Origin: Pontibacter sp. HSC-36F09
GTDB lineage: Bacteria > Bacteroidota > Bacteroidia > Cytophagales > Hymenobacteraceae
Assembly (NCBI RefSeq): GCF_024171605.1
Contig: NZ_JALKAA010000005.1
Location: forward strand, 62,001-126,000
DNA: 64,000 bases
Reading direction: 5' to 3'
In this document: piece by piece, positions 42,257 through 50,703 of the stretch
Layout: the number at the start of each line of letters is the position of its first letter
Numbering within the stretch: position 1 is the first letter of the stretch
The notes under the pieces: model-generated
Databases searched by the model: none
What the model saw: only the letters and a program-made list of their open reading frames with translations
What the model was told of the DNA's origin: nothing
Made by a program: the position numbers and the translations under genes

Positions 42257-43081
42257 TTACGACTGCGCCTGCACAAGCGAATCGCGCTGTTGCAGTTGGC
42301 GCAGCTCCCGGATGAACTCAGCAGCGGCACGCTCCGGACGACCGTCTGTCATAAAGGCCTCCCCGATCAGGAAGCCATTATAACCCACCTGCTGCAGCTC
42401 CACCAATGTCTCAGGTGATTTCAATCCGCTCTCCGACACCTTGGTCATACCTGCCGGAATGTGCTGCGCCAGCTCCAGGGACAAGGCAACATCGGTCTGG
42501 AAAGTCTGGAGGTTGCGGTTGTTCACTCCCACGATTGTCACGTTCTCACAAAGCGACGCTTCCAGTTCCTGATGAGAATGCACCTCCAGCAAAACCTCCA
42601 GTCTAAAAGAGCGGGCAAAAGCGGCCAGTTGTTTTAGTCTGTTGGGTTCCAAAGCTGCCGCAATCAGTAAAATGGCATCGGCTCCGATAGACTTGGCCTC
42701 TACGATCTGGTATTCGTCAACTGTAAAGTCTTTGCGCAGAATCGGGCAGTAATTATACTTGCGGGCGATCATCAGGTCTTCGTTCTTGCCCCCGAAATAG
42801 TGTGAGTCCGTCAGGATAGATAATGCCGATGCTCCTGCCTGCATGTAGCCAATGGAAGTGCGTTCCACCGAAACGTACGGGTTGATATCGCCTTTGGAAG
42901 GAGACTTTCGCTTGATCTCGGCAATGATGCCACTCTTGTCTGGCCGCAACAGGTAGCGCTCCAGCGATAGGCAAGGTGTTTCGAAGTATAAACTCTTCTC
43001 CAGTAGCTTCACCGGGTATAGTGCCTTGCGTTCTTCTACTTCTTTGTATTTATGGGCGATGATTTGGTCGAGTATATTCAT
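42257..43081 (-). CDS. trpC: Indole-3-glycerol-phosphate synthase
   Basis: 274 aa TIM barrel. Family elements: IIAEIKRKSPSKGDI near residue 53 with the catalytic Lys and Glu, ALSILTDSHYFGGKNEDL near 85, ILRKDFTVDEYQI near 113 and VGVNNRNLQTF near 183, VSESGLKSPET near 215. Not fused to trpF. Starts 29 bases after trpD. Confidence 0.96.
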   Translation of the reverse strand: MNILDQIIAHKYKEVEERKALYPVKLLEKSLYFETPCLSLERYLLRPDKSGIIAEIKRKSPSKGDINPYVSVERTSIGYMQAGASALSILTDSHYFGGKNEDLMIARKYNYCPILRKDFTVDEYQIVEAKSIGADAILLIAAALEPNRLKQLAAFARSFRLEVLLEVHSHQELEASLCENVTIVGVNNRNLQTFQTDVALSLELAQHIPAGMTKVSESGLKSPETLVELQQVGYNGFLIGEAFMTDGRPERAAAEFIRELRQLQQRDSLVQAQS

Positions 43082-43110
43082 GGTTATCGAAATTGAAGTT
43101 GTTGAAATAA

Positions 43111-44121
43111 TCAGGCTGTCACCAGCTTTGTATCCTGTATCATTTTGTTAAACAAGGTATAAGCCTTGCCGGATTGTAGTGTTTCTTTAGCTAATTGCAC
43201 AGCTTCAGGTACAGCCGTTTCGGGACGGGCGCAGTTGATGGCCATACCTGCATTGGCGGCGACTACATCAGTTTGAGCAGGCGTGCCTTCACCTTTGAGC
43301 ACCTTTAGAAAAATGTCGGCAGACTCCGCTATACCTCCTCCGCCTTTAATCTGACTGTGCTCCAGACGACCGAGGCCCAAGTCATTGGCATCGAGCAATT
43401 GCTCTTTATTATCTGCAATCACTTTAAAAGGACTGGTCAGGGAGATTTCGTCGTAACCGTCCAAGGTATGGAGGATGCTATATCGGATGTCAGGCTGCTG
43501 TTGGTAGAGGTAGCCAAACATGCGGGCCAGTTCTAGGCTGAAAACACCCACCAACTGTTTCTTCGGGAAAGCCGGGTTCACCATCGGGCCAAGCATGTTG
43601 AAAAAAGTCTTCACGCCAAGGTCTTTCCGAATGGACCCGACACTTTTCATGGCCGGATGGAAAAGCGGGGCGTGCAGAAAACAGATGTTATACTCGGCGA
43701 TGCTGCGTTCCAGTTTGTCGGTATAGGTGGTAAACTTTATACCTAGCGCCTCCAGCACGTTCGACGAGCCGCAGGAAGAAGAAACCCCGTAGTTGCCGTG
43801 CTTAGCCACCGCAATGCCATTTGCCGCTACCACAAAGGATGAAAGCGTAGAGATGTTAAAGGTATCCTTGCCATCACCGCCTGTGCCACAAAGATCAATC
43901 GGATCATAAGCATCCAGGTCTACCCGATGGCAAAGCTCCAATAAGGCATTGCGAAAGCCTTCCAGTTCCTCCACCGTAATGCTGCGCATCATGTATACCG
44001 TCAGGAAGCACGAAACCTGGTTTTGGTTATACCTGCCAGTAGCAATGTTTTTCAGCACTTCCCGTGCCTCTTCCCGGGTCAGGGTTTTATGTTCAAATAA
44101 GTGATTCAGTATTTCTTTCAT
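43111..44121 (-). CDS. trpD: Anthranilate phosphoribosyltransferase
   Basis: 336 aa. Glycine-rich PRPP loop CGTGGDGKDTFNISTLSSFV near residue 80, VAKHGNYGVSSSCGSSNVLEALG near 105, and GVFSLELARMFGYL near 195. No fusion to trpG. Lies 85 bases after trpG. Confidence 0.95.
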   Translation of the reverse strand: MKEILNHLFEHKTLTREEAREVLKNIATGRYNQNQVSCFLTVYMMRSITVEELEGFRNALLELCHRVDLDAYDPIDLCGTGGDGKDTFNISTLSSFVVAANGIAVAKHGNYGVSSSCGSSNVLEALGIKFTTYTDKLERSIAEYNICFLHAPLFHPAMKSVGSIRKDLGVKTFFNMLGPMVNPAFPKKQLVGVFSLELARMFGYLYQQQPDIRYSILHTLDGYDEISLTSPFKVIADNKEQLLDANDLGLGRLEHSQIKGGGGIAESADIFLKVLKGEGTPAQTDVVAANAGMAINCARPETAVPEAVQLAKETLQSGKAYTLFNKMIQDTKLVTA

Positions 44122-44206
44122 GTTGCTCTTGACAAATGATTATTTGATTGAAGACAAAGGACATCTTGTTAATCGCTGTTTAGTCCTTTGTCACTTATTC
44201 CTATGT

Positions 44207-44770
44207 CTAATTTTCCAGCCAGTTCTTGATCATCTCCCGCCCATGCTCTGTCAGCACGGACTCCGGGTGGAATTGCACGCCACGCACATCATAGTTTTGG
44301 TGGCGCAGCGCCATGATATTGCCGGAATTATCTACTGCCGTTGGCACCAGGCAGTCAGGCAGGTTTTGCTCCACCAACCAGGAGTGGTAGCGGCCGGTGT
44401 TGAAGTGCTTCGGCAGATTTCGGAAAAGCGGTTCTTTCTCACAAATCACTTCAACAGGAGTTGCTATACCGTGCCATACCTTATTGCTGTTTAATAACTT
44501 ACCGCCGTACACTTCACCTATTGCCTGATGCCCTAGACATACTCCGAAAAGACTTTTGCTCGACCCAAACTCCCGGATGATTTCCTTGAGCATCCCGGCC
44601 TCATCAGGTATACCGGGTCCCGGCGAAAGCATGATTTTATCAAATTGCGCCACTTCCTCCAGGCTTGTCTTGTCGTTGCGACGCACGGTTACTTCAGCTC
44701 CCAGTTCCTGCAACAGGTGCACAAGGTTGTAAGTGAACGAATCGTAATTGTCGATTAACAGAACTTTCAT
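44207..44770 (-). CDS. trpG: Anthranilate synthase, glutamine amidotransferase component
   Basis: 187 aa class I glutaminase. Starts LLIDNYDSFTYNLVHLLQE; nucleophile in LFGVCLGHQAIGEVYGG near residue 80 and His-Glu in GVQFHPESVLTEHG near 170. Starts one base after the trpE stop, so the two components are made together. Confidence 0.95.
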   Translation of the reverse strand: MKVLLIDNYDSFTYNLVHLLQELGAEVTVRRNDKTSLEEVAQFDKIMLSPGPGIPDEAGMLKEIIREFGSSKSLFGVCLGHQAIGEVYGGKLLNSNKVWHGIATPVEVICEKEPLFRNLPKHFNTGRYHSWLVEQNLPDCLVPTAVDNSGNIMALRHQNYDVRGVQFHPESVLTEHGREMIKNWLEN

Positions 44771-44771
44771 A

Positions 44772-46184
44772 TTAGTTGATCTCCTGTGCTAAGGTGAGGG
44801 CTTTTCGCAGGGCCATTAGTTTGTTGTCGACTTCCTGCAATTCGCTGTTTTCGTCAGAGGCGGCGACTATACCTGCACCGGCCTGGTAGAAAAGTTTATA
44901 GTCTTTGCTCAGAAAAGAGCGGATCATAATGGCACTGTTGAAATTGCCGTTGAAATCCATGAAGCCGATGCAGCCTCCGTAAAAAGAGCGGTTAGTGGTT
45001 TCGTACTGGTCGATCAGTTGCATGGCCTTGTACTTGGGAGCACCAGAGAGTGTACCGGCCGGAAAAGTACTGGCTACCATTTGCAGCGAGTCTTCCTGGT
45101 TGTGCAACTGCCCCGATACTTTGGATACCAGGTGAATGACGTGCGAGTAGAATTGTATTTCCCGGAAAGTCTCCACTTCCACGCTGTGCCCGTTGCGGCT
45201 CAAGTCGTTGCGTGCCAGGTCTACCAGCATTACGTGCTCGGCATTCTCTTTTGGGTCAGCCAGGAGTTTTTCGGCCAGTGCAGCGTCGGCGGCATCATCA
45301 CCGGTTCTTCGGAAAGTACCTGCTATCGGAAAAATGCTGGCTTTGCCGTCTTTGATAACCAGTTGCGCCTCCGGCGAAGAGCCAAAGATCTTGAAGCTGC
45401 CGTAGTCGAAGTAGAACAGGTATGGCGAGGGGTTAACAGAGCGGAGGGCCCGGTATACATTAAAGTCATCACCCTGAAAAGCCTGCTCAAAGCGACGCGA
45501 CAATACCAACTGAAACACATCGCCCCGGAAACAATGCTCTTTCGCCCGCCTGATATTTTGCAGAAACGCCTCTCTGCTAATGTTACATGCCTCCTCACCT
45601 ATCGACTTAAAGGTATAGCTCGGAATGTTGCGGCTGTTGAGGAGGGCCTCCAGCTGTACTATACCTGTCTCCTTTTCCTCTCCATAAGAATGCGAGAAAA
45701 TAAAAGCCTCATTGGTGAAGTGGTTGATGGCAATAATGTAGCGGTAAACGGCATAGTACAGGTCCGGCATCTGCTGGCAGTCGGCGCGCAAATCGAGCTT
45801 GATGTCTTCAAAATAGCGCACCGCATCGTAGTTCATGTAGCCAAACAAACCATTGCTGATAAAGTTGAAGTTGTTTTGCTCAGGCTCAAATCTGCCGGCA
45901 AAAGCAGACAGTCTCGCAGGCACATTCAGCTCTTTGGTGATGGGCGTATCTACGGTGCTGCCATCCGGAAACACTTCGGTCAAAACTTCTTTTTCGGCTT
46001 TGATGCTCGCCAACGGACTGCAGCAGATATAAGAGAAGCTGTTCTCTGCGCCGTGGTAATCCGAGCTCTCCAGCAGGATGCTGTTTGGGAAACGGTCGCG
46101 CAGTTTCAGGTATACACTCACCGGTGTAAGTGTGTCGGCCAAAAGCCGCTTATAAGTTGTCGTGATCTTATACTTTGTCATCAT
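44772..46184 (-). CDS. trpE: Anthranilate synthase component I
   Basis: 470 aa. Feedback-inhibition motif LLESSDYHGAENSFSYI near residue 38, matching the LLES tryptophan site of known TrpE proteins. Chorismate-binding core features: DVFQLVLSRRFEQAF near 220, PSPYLFYFDYGSFKIFGSSPE near 255, AGTFRRTGD near 295, LVDLARNDLSRN near 330, and TFPAGTLSGAPKYKAMQLI near 380. First structural gene of the operon. The attenuator terminator ends 19 bases before the start codon. Confidence 0.96.
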   Translation of the reverse strand: MMTKYKITTTYKRLLADTLTPVSVYLKLRDRFPNSILLESSDYHGAENSFSYICCSPLASIKAEKEVLTEVFPDGSTVDTPITKELNVPARLSAFAGRFEPEQNNFNFISNGLFGYMNYDAVRYFEDIKLDLRADCQQMPDLYYAVYRYIIAINHFTNEAFIFSHSYGEEKETGIVQLEALLNSRNIPSYTFKSIGEEACNISREAFLQNIRRAKEHCFRGDVFQLVLSRRFEQAFQGDDFNVYRALRSVNPSPYLFYFDYGSFKIFGSSPEAQLVIKDGKASIFPIAGTFRRTGDDAADAALAEKLLADPKENAEHVMLVDLARNDLSRNGHSVEVETFREIQFYSHVIHLVSKVSGQLHNQEDSLQMVASTFPAGTLSGAPKYKAMQLIDQYETTNRSFYGGCIGFMDFNGNFNSAIMIRSFLSKDYKLFYQAGAGIVAASDENSELQEVDNKLMALRKALTLAQEIN

Positions 46185-46202
46185 TCAAATAGAATTAAAA
46201 AC

Positions 46203-46235
46203 AAAAAAGCCTGCTGTTCAGGCGAACAGCAGGCT
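46203..46235 (-). terminator. Trp operon attenuator terminator
   Basis: Read on the minus strand, AGCCTGCTGTTC (46235-46224) pairs perfectly with GAACAGCAGGCT (46219-46208) around a 4-base loop, followed by six T (46208-46203). It lies between trpL and trpE. The 5' arm contains GCTGTTC, which can instead pair with GAACAGC (46294-46288) inside trpL. That upstream copy is identical to the terminator's own 3' arm, so the two compete: an attenuation switch. Confidence 0.9.
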
Positions 46236-46260
46236 TTTATACCTTTGGCTATAGACTATA

Positions 46261-46350
46261 CTATCTCTTCATAATATACATAGCGGGGCTGTTCACGAGA
46301 CTTTGCGTAACGTGCCACCACCATGCAGTATGAAGAAAATTTTGGATCAT
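46261..46350 (-). CDS. trpL: Trp operon leader peptide
   Basis: 29-aa ORF, ATG at 46350, TAG at 46263-46261: MIQNFLHTAWWWHVT, then a tail ending YIMKR. Codons 10-12 (46323-46315) are three consecutive TGG. Transcribed from the promoter at 46390-46420 and followed by the terminator at 46203-46235. A ribosome stalled at the Trp codons leaves GAACAGC (codons 19-21) free to form the antiterminator; one that reaches the stop codon covers it. Too short for ordinary gene calling, and another frame is also open across it. Confidence 0.92.
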   Translation of the reverse strand: MIQNFLHTAWWWHVTQSLVNSPAMYIMKR

Positions 46351-46389
46351 GTGCTTTTTTGAAAACAGGGAATATGGCCCCCTGTGTTG

Positions 46390-46420
46390 CAAAGGTAAAG
46401 GCTAAACCGGGGAATACAAA
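46390..46420 (-). promoter_or_regulatory. Trp operon promoter
   Basis: TTTG (46420-46417), 19-base spacer, TACCTTTG (46397-46390): exact match to the Bacteroidota primary-sigma consensus. Transcription should start near 46385, about 35 bases before the trpL ATG. The hisG promoter has the same -7 sequence and spacing. Confidence 0.85.
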
Positions 46421-46464
46421 TTCTCTGGAAAATATTTTTTGATCAGATGCCTCCAGATCCATCC

Positions 46465-46662
46465 TCAACTTTTTAGAAAAAACTGTACGCTGCCTGTATA
46501 ATCGCCCGTACCTTGATTTGGGACAGCAAATTCCTTATTTGGGAATTTTTTGTAAAAGCAACCGCCATGCTCCTTACGGTTAAACTTTATTTGCCAGCTA
46601 TTTGGAGCATCCTGGCTGGCGGACACTGTTTGGGTCTGATTTTTGAGTAGAACCAATTCCAC
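46465..46662 (-). CDS. Doubtful 65-codon ORF upstream of the trp promoter
   Basis: GTG start, no ATG in frame, encoding VELVLLKNQTQTVSASQD to a VQFFLKS end. Composition looks protein-like and beta-rich, but there is no known family, no clear promoter and no ribosome-binding signal. It may be a small protein or the remnant of a larger gene. The region 46421-46748 holds nothing else that I can support. Confidence 0.25.
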   Translation of the reverse strand: MELVLLKNQTQTVSASQDAPNSWQIKFNRKEHGGCFYKKFPNKEFAVPNQGTGDYTGSVQFFLKS

Positions 46663-46748
46663 TTGTATGTATTTACCCTGGCCAATGGTTTAGAACAGAA
46701 CCTAGGCCAGCAAACTGGGGTAAAGCCGGATATATTGGAGAGGGTGCT

Positions 46749-47156
46749 ATGAAATTGGTTAGAAACGAAATCTTACACAGACAAAGTAATATACTTATTG
46801 AATTTAACCACACGGAGGGCTGGCTATATGTAAATTGGCGCGGCTACCAGAACTACGACACCGTAGTAGCTGGCTGCGAGAAAATTCTGGAACTGCTGCT
46901 GGAATCGAACTGCACCAAGGTGCTGAACGACAATACGAACGTGGAAGGGATCTGGTCAGGGGCCTCCAAATGGGTGGGCCAGGACTGGCTCCCGAGGATG
47001 CAGGCTGCCGGGCTGGAATGTTTTGCCTGGGTATACTCTCCGAGCACTTTTAGTCGCCTTTCCGCTGACAAGACGCTCAACTGCACAGAAGACCAAAGCT
47101 TTATTCAAACTTTTGATGATATAGAAGCAGCCAGCGACTGGTTGCGCGCCTGCTAA
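46749..47156 (+). CDS. Small STAS/SpoIIAA-like soluble protein
   Basis: 135 aa, no signal. Architecture beta-beta-helix repeats: ILIEFNHTEGWLYVNWRG, VVAGCEKILELLLESNCTKVLNDNTN, MQAAGLECFAWVYSPS, and SFIQTFDDIEAASDWLRAC. This resembles a STAS-like fold that recurs as multiple small proteins in Hymenobacteraceae. Function unknown. Plus strand between the trp and his operons, with a bidirectional terminator after it. Confidence 0.6.
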   Translation: MKLVRNEILHRQSNILIEFNHTEGWLYVNWRGYQNYDTVVAGCEKILELLLESNCTKVLNDNTNVEGIWSGASKWVGQDWLPRMQAAGLECFAWVYSPSTFSRLSADKTLNCTEDQSFIQTFDDIEAASDWLRAC

Positions 47157-47183
47157 AATCCAACCAACCGCTTACAACCAGAT

Positions 47184-47219
47184 AAAAGGCTGACTGTTAA
47201 CTTACAGTCAGCCTTTTTA
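47184..47219. terminator. Bidirectional terminator between STAS-like gene and hisB
   Basis: AAAAGGCTGACTGT (47184-47197) pairs with ACAGTCAGCCTTTT (47204-47217) around a 6-base loop, with T-runs on both strands. It can end the plus-strand gene and the hisG-D-C-B operon. Confidence 0.9.
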
Positions 47220-47231
47220 TTTCCAGTCATT

Positions 47232-48326
47232 TTACAAAGTCCCTTTCGTGCTAGGTATAGAGTTGTCTTCCGGATTGCGTTTTACCGCCACCTGAATCGC
47301 TTTGGCAAATGCCTTGAAGATGGCCTCGATCTTGTGGTGCTCGTTCTGCCCTTCGGCTTTCACATTGAGGTTGCACTTGGCCGCGTCGCTGAACGACTTA
47401 AAGAAATGGAAGAACATTTCAGTCGGCATGTCCCCGACTTTCTCGCGCTTGAACTCAGCCTCCCATACGGTCCAGGGTCTTCCGCTAAAGTCAATGGCTA
47501 CCTGCGCCAGCACATCATCCATCGGCAATAAAAACCCATAGCGGCTAATACCTTTCTTGTCTCCTAATGCAGCCAGAAAAGCTTCGCCAAGGGCCAATCC
47601 GGTATCTTCAATGGTATGGTGCTCGTCGATGTGCAGGTCACCTTTTACCTGTATGCTCAGGTCCAGTTTGCCATGCTTTGCGAGCTGCTCCAACATATGG
47701 TCAAAAAAGCCAAGGCCGGTATGGATGTCCATCCTACCGGTACCATCCAGGTTCAGATCAATGGCAATGTCCGTCTCATTCGTTTGGCGCCTGATCGTGG
47801 CGCGACGGGCCGGCAGCTTCAGGAAGGTATAGATCTCGTCCCAATCGTTGGTGCATAATGCAGCTTCTTCTACCGATTTTTCACCGATAAAAATAGCCTT
47901 GGCACCCAGGTTTTTGGCTAGTTGTACGTCCGTTAGCCTGTCTCCTATCACATAAGAGTTCTCCAGATCATACTCACCGGACAGATACTTTTTCATCATA
48001 CCTATACCTGGTTTTCTGGTCTCCAGCCCTTCATGTTCAAAGCTTCGGTCGATCAGGATGTCAGCGAACGCTATACCTTCGCCTGTTAGGATGTCGAGCA
48101 TTTTATTCTGATAAGGCCAGAAGGTATGCTCCGGGTAAGAATCTGTTCCGAGTCCGTCCTGGTTGGTAACCATGACCAATTCATAATCCAGCTCTTTGTA
48201 AATCTTGTACAGGTTACGAATCACTTTTGGCAGGAACTCGAATTTTTCGAAAGAGTCCACCTGAAAATCCGTTTTCGGTTCGACTAGTATGGTGCCGTCA
48301 CGGTCTATAAATAATGCTTTTTTCAT
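47232..48326 (-). CDS. hisB: Bifunctional histidinol-phosphatase / imidazoleglycerol-phosphate dehydratase
   Basis: 364 aa from the ATG at 48326 ([15 protein letters not shown]); the eight-codon extension upstream is rejected. N-terminal HAD phosphatase (1-165) with nucleophile [19 protein letters not shown] and [17 protein letters not shown]-terminal dehydratase (175-364) with [20 protein letters not shown] and the two manganese His motifs [10 protein letters not shown] and [18 protein letters not shown]. Last gene of this his unit. Confidence 0.95.
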   Translation of the reverse strand: MKKALFIDRDGTILVEPKTDFQVDSFEKFEFLPKVIRNLYKIYKELDYELVMVTNQDGLGTDSYPEHTFWPYQNKMLDILTGEGIAFADILIDRSFEHEGLETRKPGIGMMKKYLSGEYDLENSYVIGDRLTDVQLAKNLGAKAIFIGEKSVEEAALCTNDWDEIYTFLKLPARRATIRRQTNETDIAIDLNLDGTGRMDIHTGLGFFDHMLEQLAKHGKLDLSIQVKGDLHIDEHHTIEDTGLALGEAFLAALGDKKGISRYGFLLPMDDVLAQVAIDFSGRPWTVWEAEFKREKVGDMPTEMFFHFFKSFSDAAKCNLNVKAEGQNEHHKIEAIFKAFAKAIQVAVKRNPEDNSIPSTKGTL

Positions 48327-48371
48327 TAATGTTAGTCTATCTGGTAGCATGTAGCATGCTGACGGCTACAG

Positions 48372-49418
48372 TTATTTAAATTTAGCAATGGCCTGAAAGA
48401 GTTGCTGGTTTTCGTCTACGGTGCCGATGGATATGCGCAGGCAGCCTTCGCAGCCGGGCAGACCGGAGCGATTGCGTACGACAATGCCTTGCTCCAGTAA
48501 ATAGGTATAGAGACGATTAGCCTCTTTCACCTTCACTAACAGGAAGTTGGCATCCGAAGAGTATACCTTTTCCACGGCATTCAGCGTCGGAAGCGCCTGA
48601 GTCAGCATCTCCCTTTCCTGCACGATCTCCTCCACCATGTAGGCCAGTTGCTCTGTCTGCTCCAGTGCTTTCAGCGCCAGTTCCTGGGTGGCTTCATTTA
48701 TATTATAAGGCGGCTTAATCTTGTCGAGTAGCGCGATGATCTCTTCCGAGGCAAAGGCCATACCTAACCGCAAACCCGCCATACCCCATGCTTTGGAGAA
48801 TGTCTGCAAAACGACCAGGTTCGGGTACTCGGCTAATCGCGTGGACCAGCTAGGCGCATCGGCAAAGTCAATGTAGGCTTCGTCGACCACCACCAGTCCG
48901 TCAAAATTATCCAGCAGGGTTTCGATGCTTTCTGCCTCGATCAGGTTGCCGGTAGGGTTGTTGGGTGAGCAGACAAAGATCAGCTTGGTCGTGTCTTTCA
49001 CCTGCCGCAGCACTTCCAAAACCGGGATCTGAAAGTCGGGTGTCAGCTGCACAGCGTCCAGTTGCACCTCGTTCAGGTTAGCAGACACCTCGTACATGCC
49101 GTATGTTGGCGGCAGGTGCAGCATGCTGTCCTGTCCCGGCCGGCATACCATCCGGAACAGCAAATCAATGGCCTCGTCAGAGCCGTTACCCAGGAAAATT
49201 TGGGATGCCTTCACGCCTTTTATATCTGCTATCTTCTCTTTCAACTTTTTCTGATGCGGGTCCGGGTAACGGTTGTATCCTTCTCCGGCCAGGCTACCCA
49301 GGTTGTTTTCGTTGGCATCCACAAAGACACTGGCCGCGCCCTTGAACTCATCACGTGCGGAGGAGTAGGCTTTCATTTTCAGTACGTTCGGACGTACAAT
49401 TCTCTCCAGGTTAAACAT
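48372..49418 (-). CDS. hisC: Histidinol-phosphate aminotransferase
   Basis: 348 aa fold-type I PLP enzyme. VDANENNLGS near residue 34, NGSDEAIDLLFR near 78, SPNNPTGN near 150, VVVDEAYIDF near 178 and PLP lysine in LQTFSKAWGMAGLRLG near 208. Starts 7 bases inside the end of hisD, so is probably coupled to it. Confidence 0.95.
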   Translation of the reverse strand: MFNLERIVRPNVLKMKAYSSARDEFKGAASVFVDANENNLGSLAGEGYNRYPDPHQKKLKEKIADIKGVKASQIFLGNGSDEAIDLLFRMVCRPGQDSMLHLPPTYGMYEVSANLNEVQLDAVQLTPDFQIPVLEVLRQVKDTTKLIFVCSPNNPTGNLIEAESIETLLDNFDGLVVVDEAYIDFADAPSWSTRLAEYPNLVVLQTFSKAWGMAGLRLGMAFASEEIIALLDKIKPPYNINEATQELALKALEQTEQLAYMVEEIVQEREMLTQALPTLNAVEKVYSSDANFLLVKVKEANRLYTYLLEQGIVVRNRSGLPGCEGCLRISIGTVDENQQLFQAIAKFK

Positions 49419-50703
49419 TTTGCACCTCCTTTAGCCTGATACTTACTGCATTTTTGTGAGCTTCCAAACCTTCCGCAGCAGCCATTACTTCAATCGTTTT
49501 CCCAATGTTCTGTAAGCCTGCCGGCGTGATGTGCTGGAAAGTGATCTTCTTCACAAAGCTGTCGAGCGACACACCGCTGTAAGCGCGGGCATAGCCGTTG
49601 GTAGGCAGGGTATGGTTCGTGCCAGAGGCGTAGTCGCCCGCCGATTCCGGACTATAGTTGCCTAGAAAGACAGAACCGGCGTTTGTGATATCGTCCAGTA
49701 CCTCTTCAAAATTGTTGATAGACAGGATTAGGTGTTCCGGAGCGTACAGGTTTGAAAAACGCAGCATTTCATCTACGCTTCCAAACAGTATACCTAAGCT
49801 GTTTTGTAAAGCTTTGGCGGCAAACTCTTTGCGGGGCAAAATCTCCAGTTGTGCCTGTAGCTCCTGCGCTACGCTGCTTAGCAGTTGGGCAGAAGTAGTT
49901 AAGAGCACCACTTGCGAGTCAGCACCGTGCTCCGCCTGCGAAAGCAGATCAGCCGCTACAAAAGCAGGGTTGGCCGAGTCGTCTGCGATTACCAGCACTT
50001 CGGATGGTCCGGCCGGCAAATCGATGGCTACCCCGGTTTTGCTGAGCATCTGCTTTGCTACAGTCACGTACTGGTTACCCGGTCCGAAAATCTTGTTCAC
50101 CGCAGGTATAGACTCCGTACCGAAGGCCATGGCTGCAATAGCCTGTGCACCGCCCACCTTGGCAATTTTATCTATACCTAGCAGCGAGGCTGTGTAGCGT
50201 ATAGCCGGATGTATATTCCCGTCTTTGGAAGGTGGAGTGCACAAAAGCACTTCCGGACAACCGGCTAGTTTGGCAGGTACCCCCAGCATCAGTAAAGTTG
50301 AGAATAAAGGTGCCGTGCCTCCCGGAATGTATAAGCCCACCCGATCGATCGGCACGCTCTTGCGCCAGCACGTCACGCCTGGCATGGTCTCCACCTGTTT
50401 AGGCTGCTCGGCCTGCTGCGCATGAAAAAGCTGTATGTTGCTATATGCTTGCAGAATTGCTTCTTTCAGTTCGGCGGACAATTCAGATTCTGCCGTTGCA
50501 ATCTCCTCCTGCGTAGCAAAGAAGCTTGTCAGTTTTACGCCATCATACCTTTGCGTCAGCTCCAGCAAAGCGGCATCGCCCTGCTCCTGCACCAGTTGGA
50601 AGGTCTGGGCTATACCTGCCTCCAGGTCTTCATAGTTTCGAGTGGGTCGCTTTGCCAGTTCCTGCCAGTCTGCTCGGGCCGGATATTCTATTTTGCGCAT
50701 CAT
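49411..50703 (-). CDS. hisD: Histidinol dehydrogenase
   Basis: 430 aa, zinc- and NAD-dependent four-electron oxidation, last two steps of histidine synthesis. Signature elements: VGLYIPGGTAPLFSTLLML near residue 122, IFGPGNQYVTVAKQML near 205, DLPAGPSEVLVIADDSANP near 228, DLLSQAEHGADSQVVLLT near 250, APEHLIL near 320. Overlaps the hisG stop by 4 bases. Confidence 0.96.
   Translation of the reverse strand: MMRKIEYPARADWQELAKRPTRNYEDLEAGIAQTFQLVQEQGDAALLELTQRYDGVKLTSFFATQEEIATAESELSAELKEAILQAYSNIQLFHAQQAEQPKQVETMPGVTCWRKSVPIDRVGLYIPGGTAPLFSTLLMLGVPAKLAGCPEVLLCTPPSKDGNIHPAIRYTASLLGIDKIAKVGGAQAIAAMAFGTESIPAVNKIFGPGNQYVTVAKQMLSKTGVAIDLPAGPSEVLVIADDSANPAFVAADLLSQAEHGADSQVVLLTTSAQLLSSVAQELQAQLEILPRKEFAAKALQNSLGILFGSVDEMLRFSNLYAPEHLILSINNFEEVLDDITNAGSVFLGNYSPESAGDYASGTNHTLPTNGYARAYSGVSLDSFVKKITFQHITPAGLQNIGKTIEVMAAAEGLEAHKNAVSIRLKEVQNV

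Noticed and set aside
46256..46468. A 70-codon frame (TTG start) across the trp leader, rich in Phe and Tyr, first taken as the leader peptide
   Set aside because: It begins upstream of the mapped promoter (-7 box 46390-46397), so it would not be on the trp transcript; the frame with three Trp codons from 46350 matches the promoter, terminator and antiterminator.
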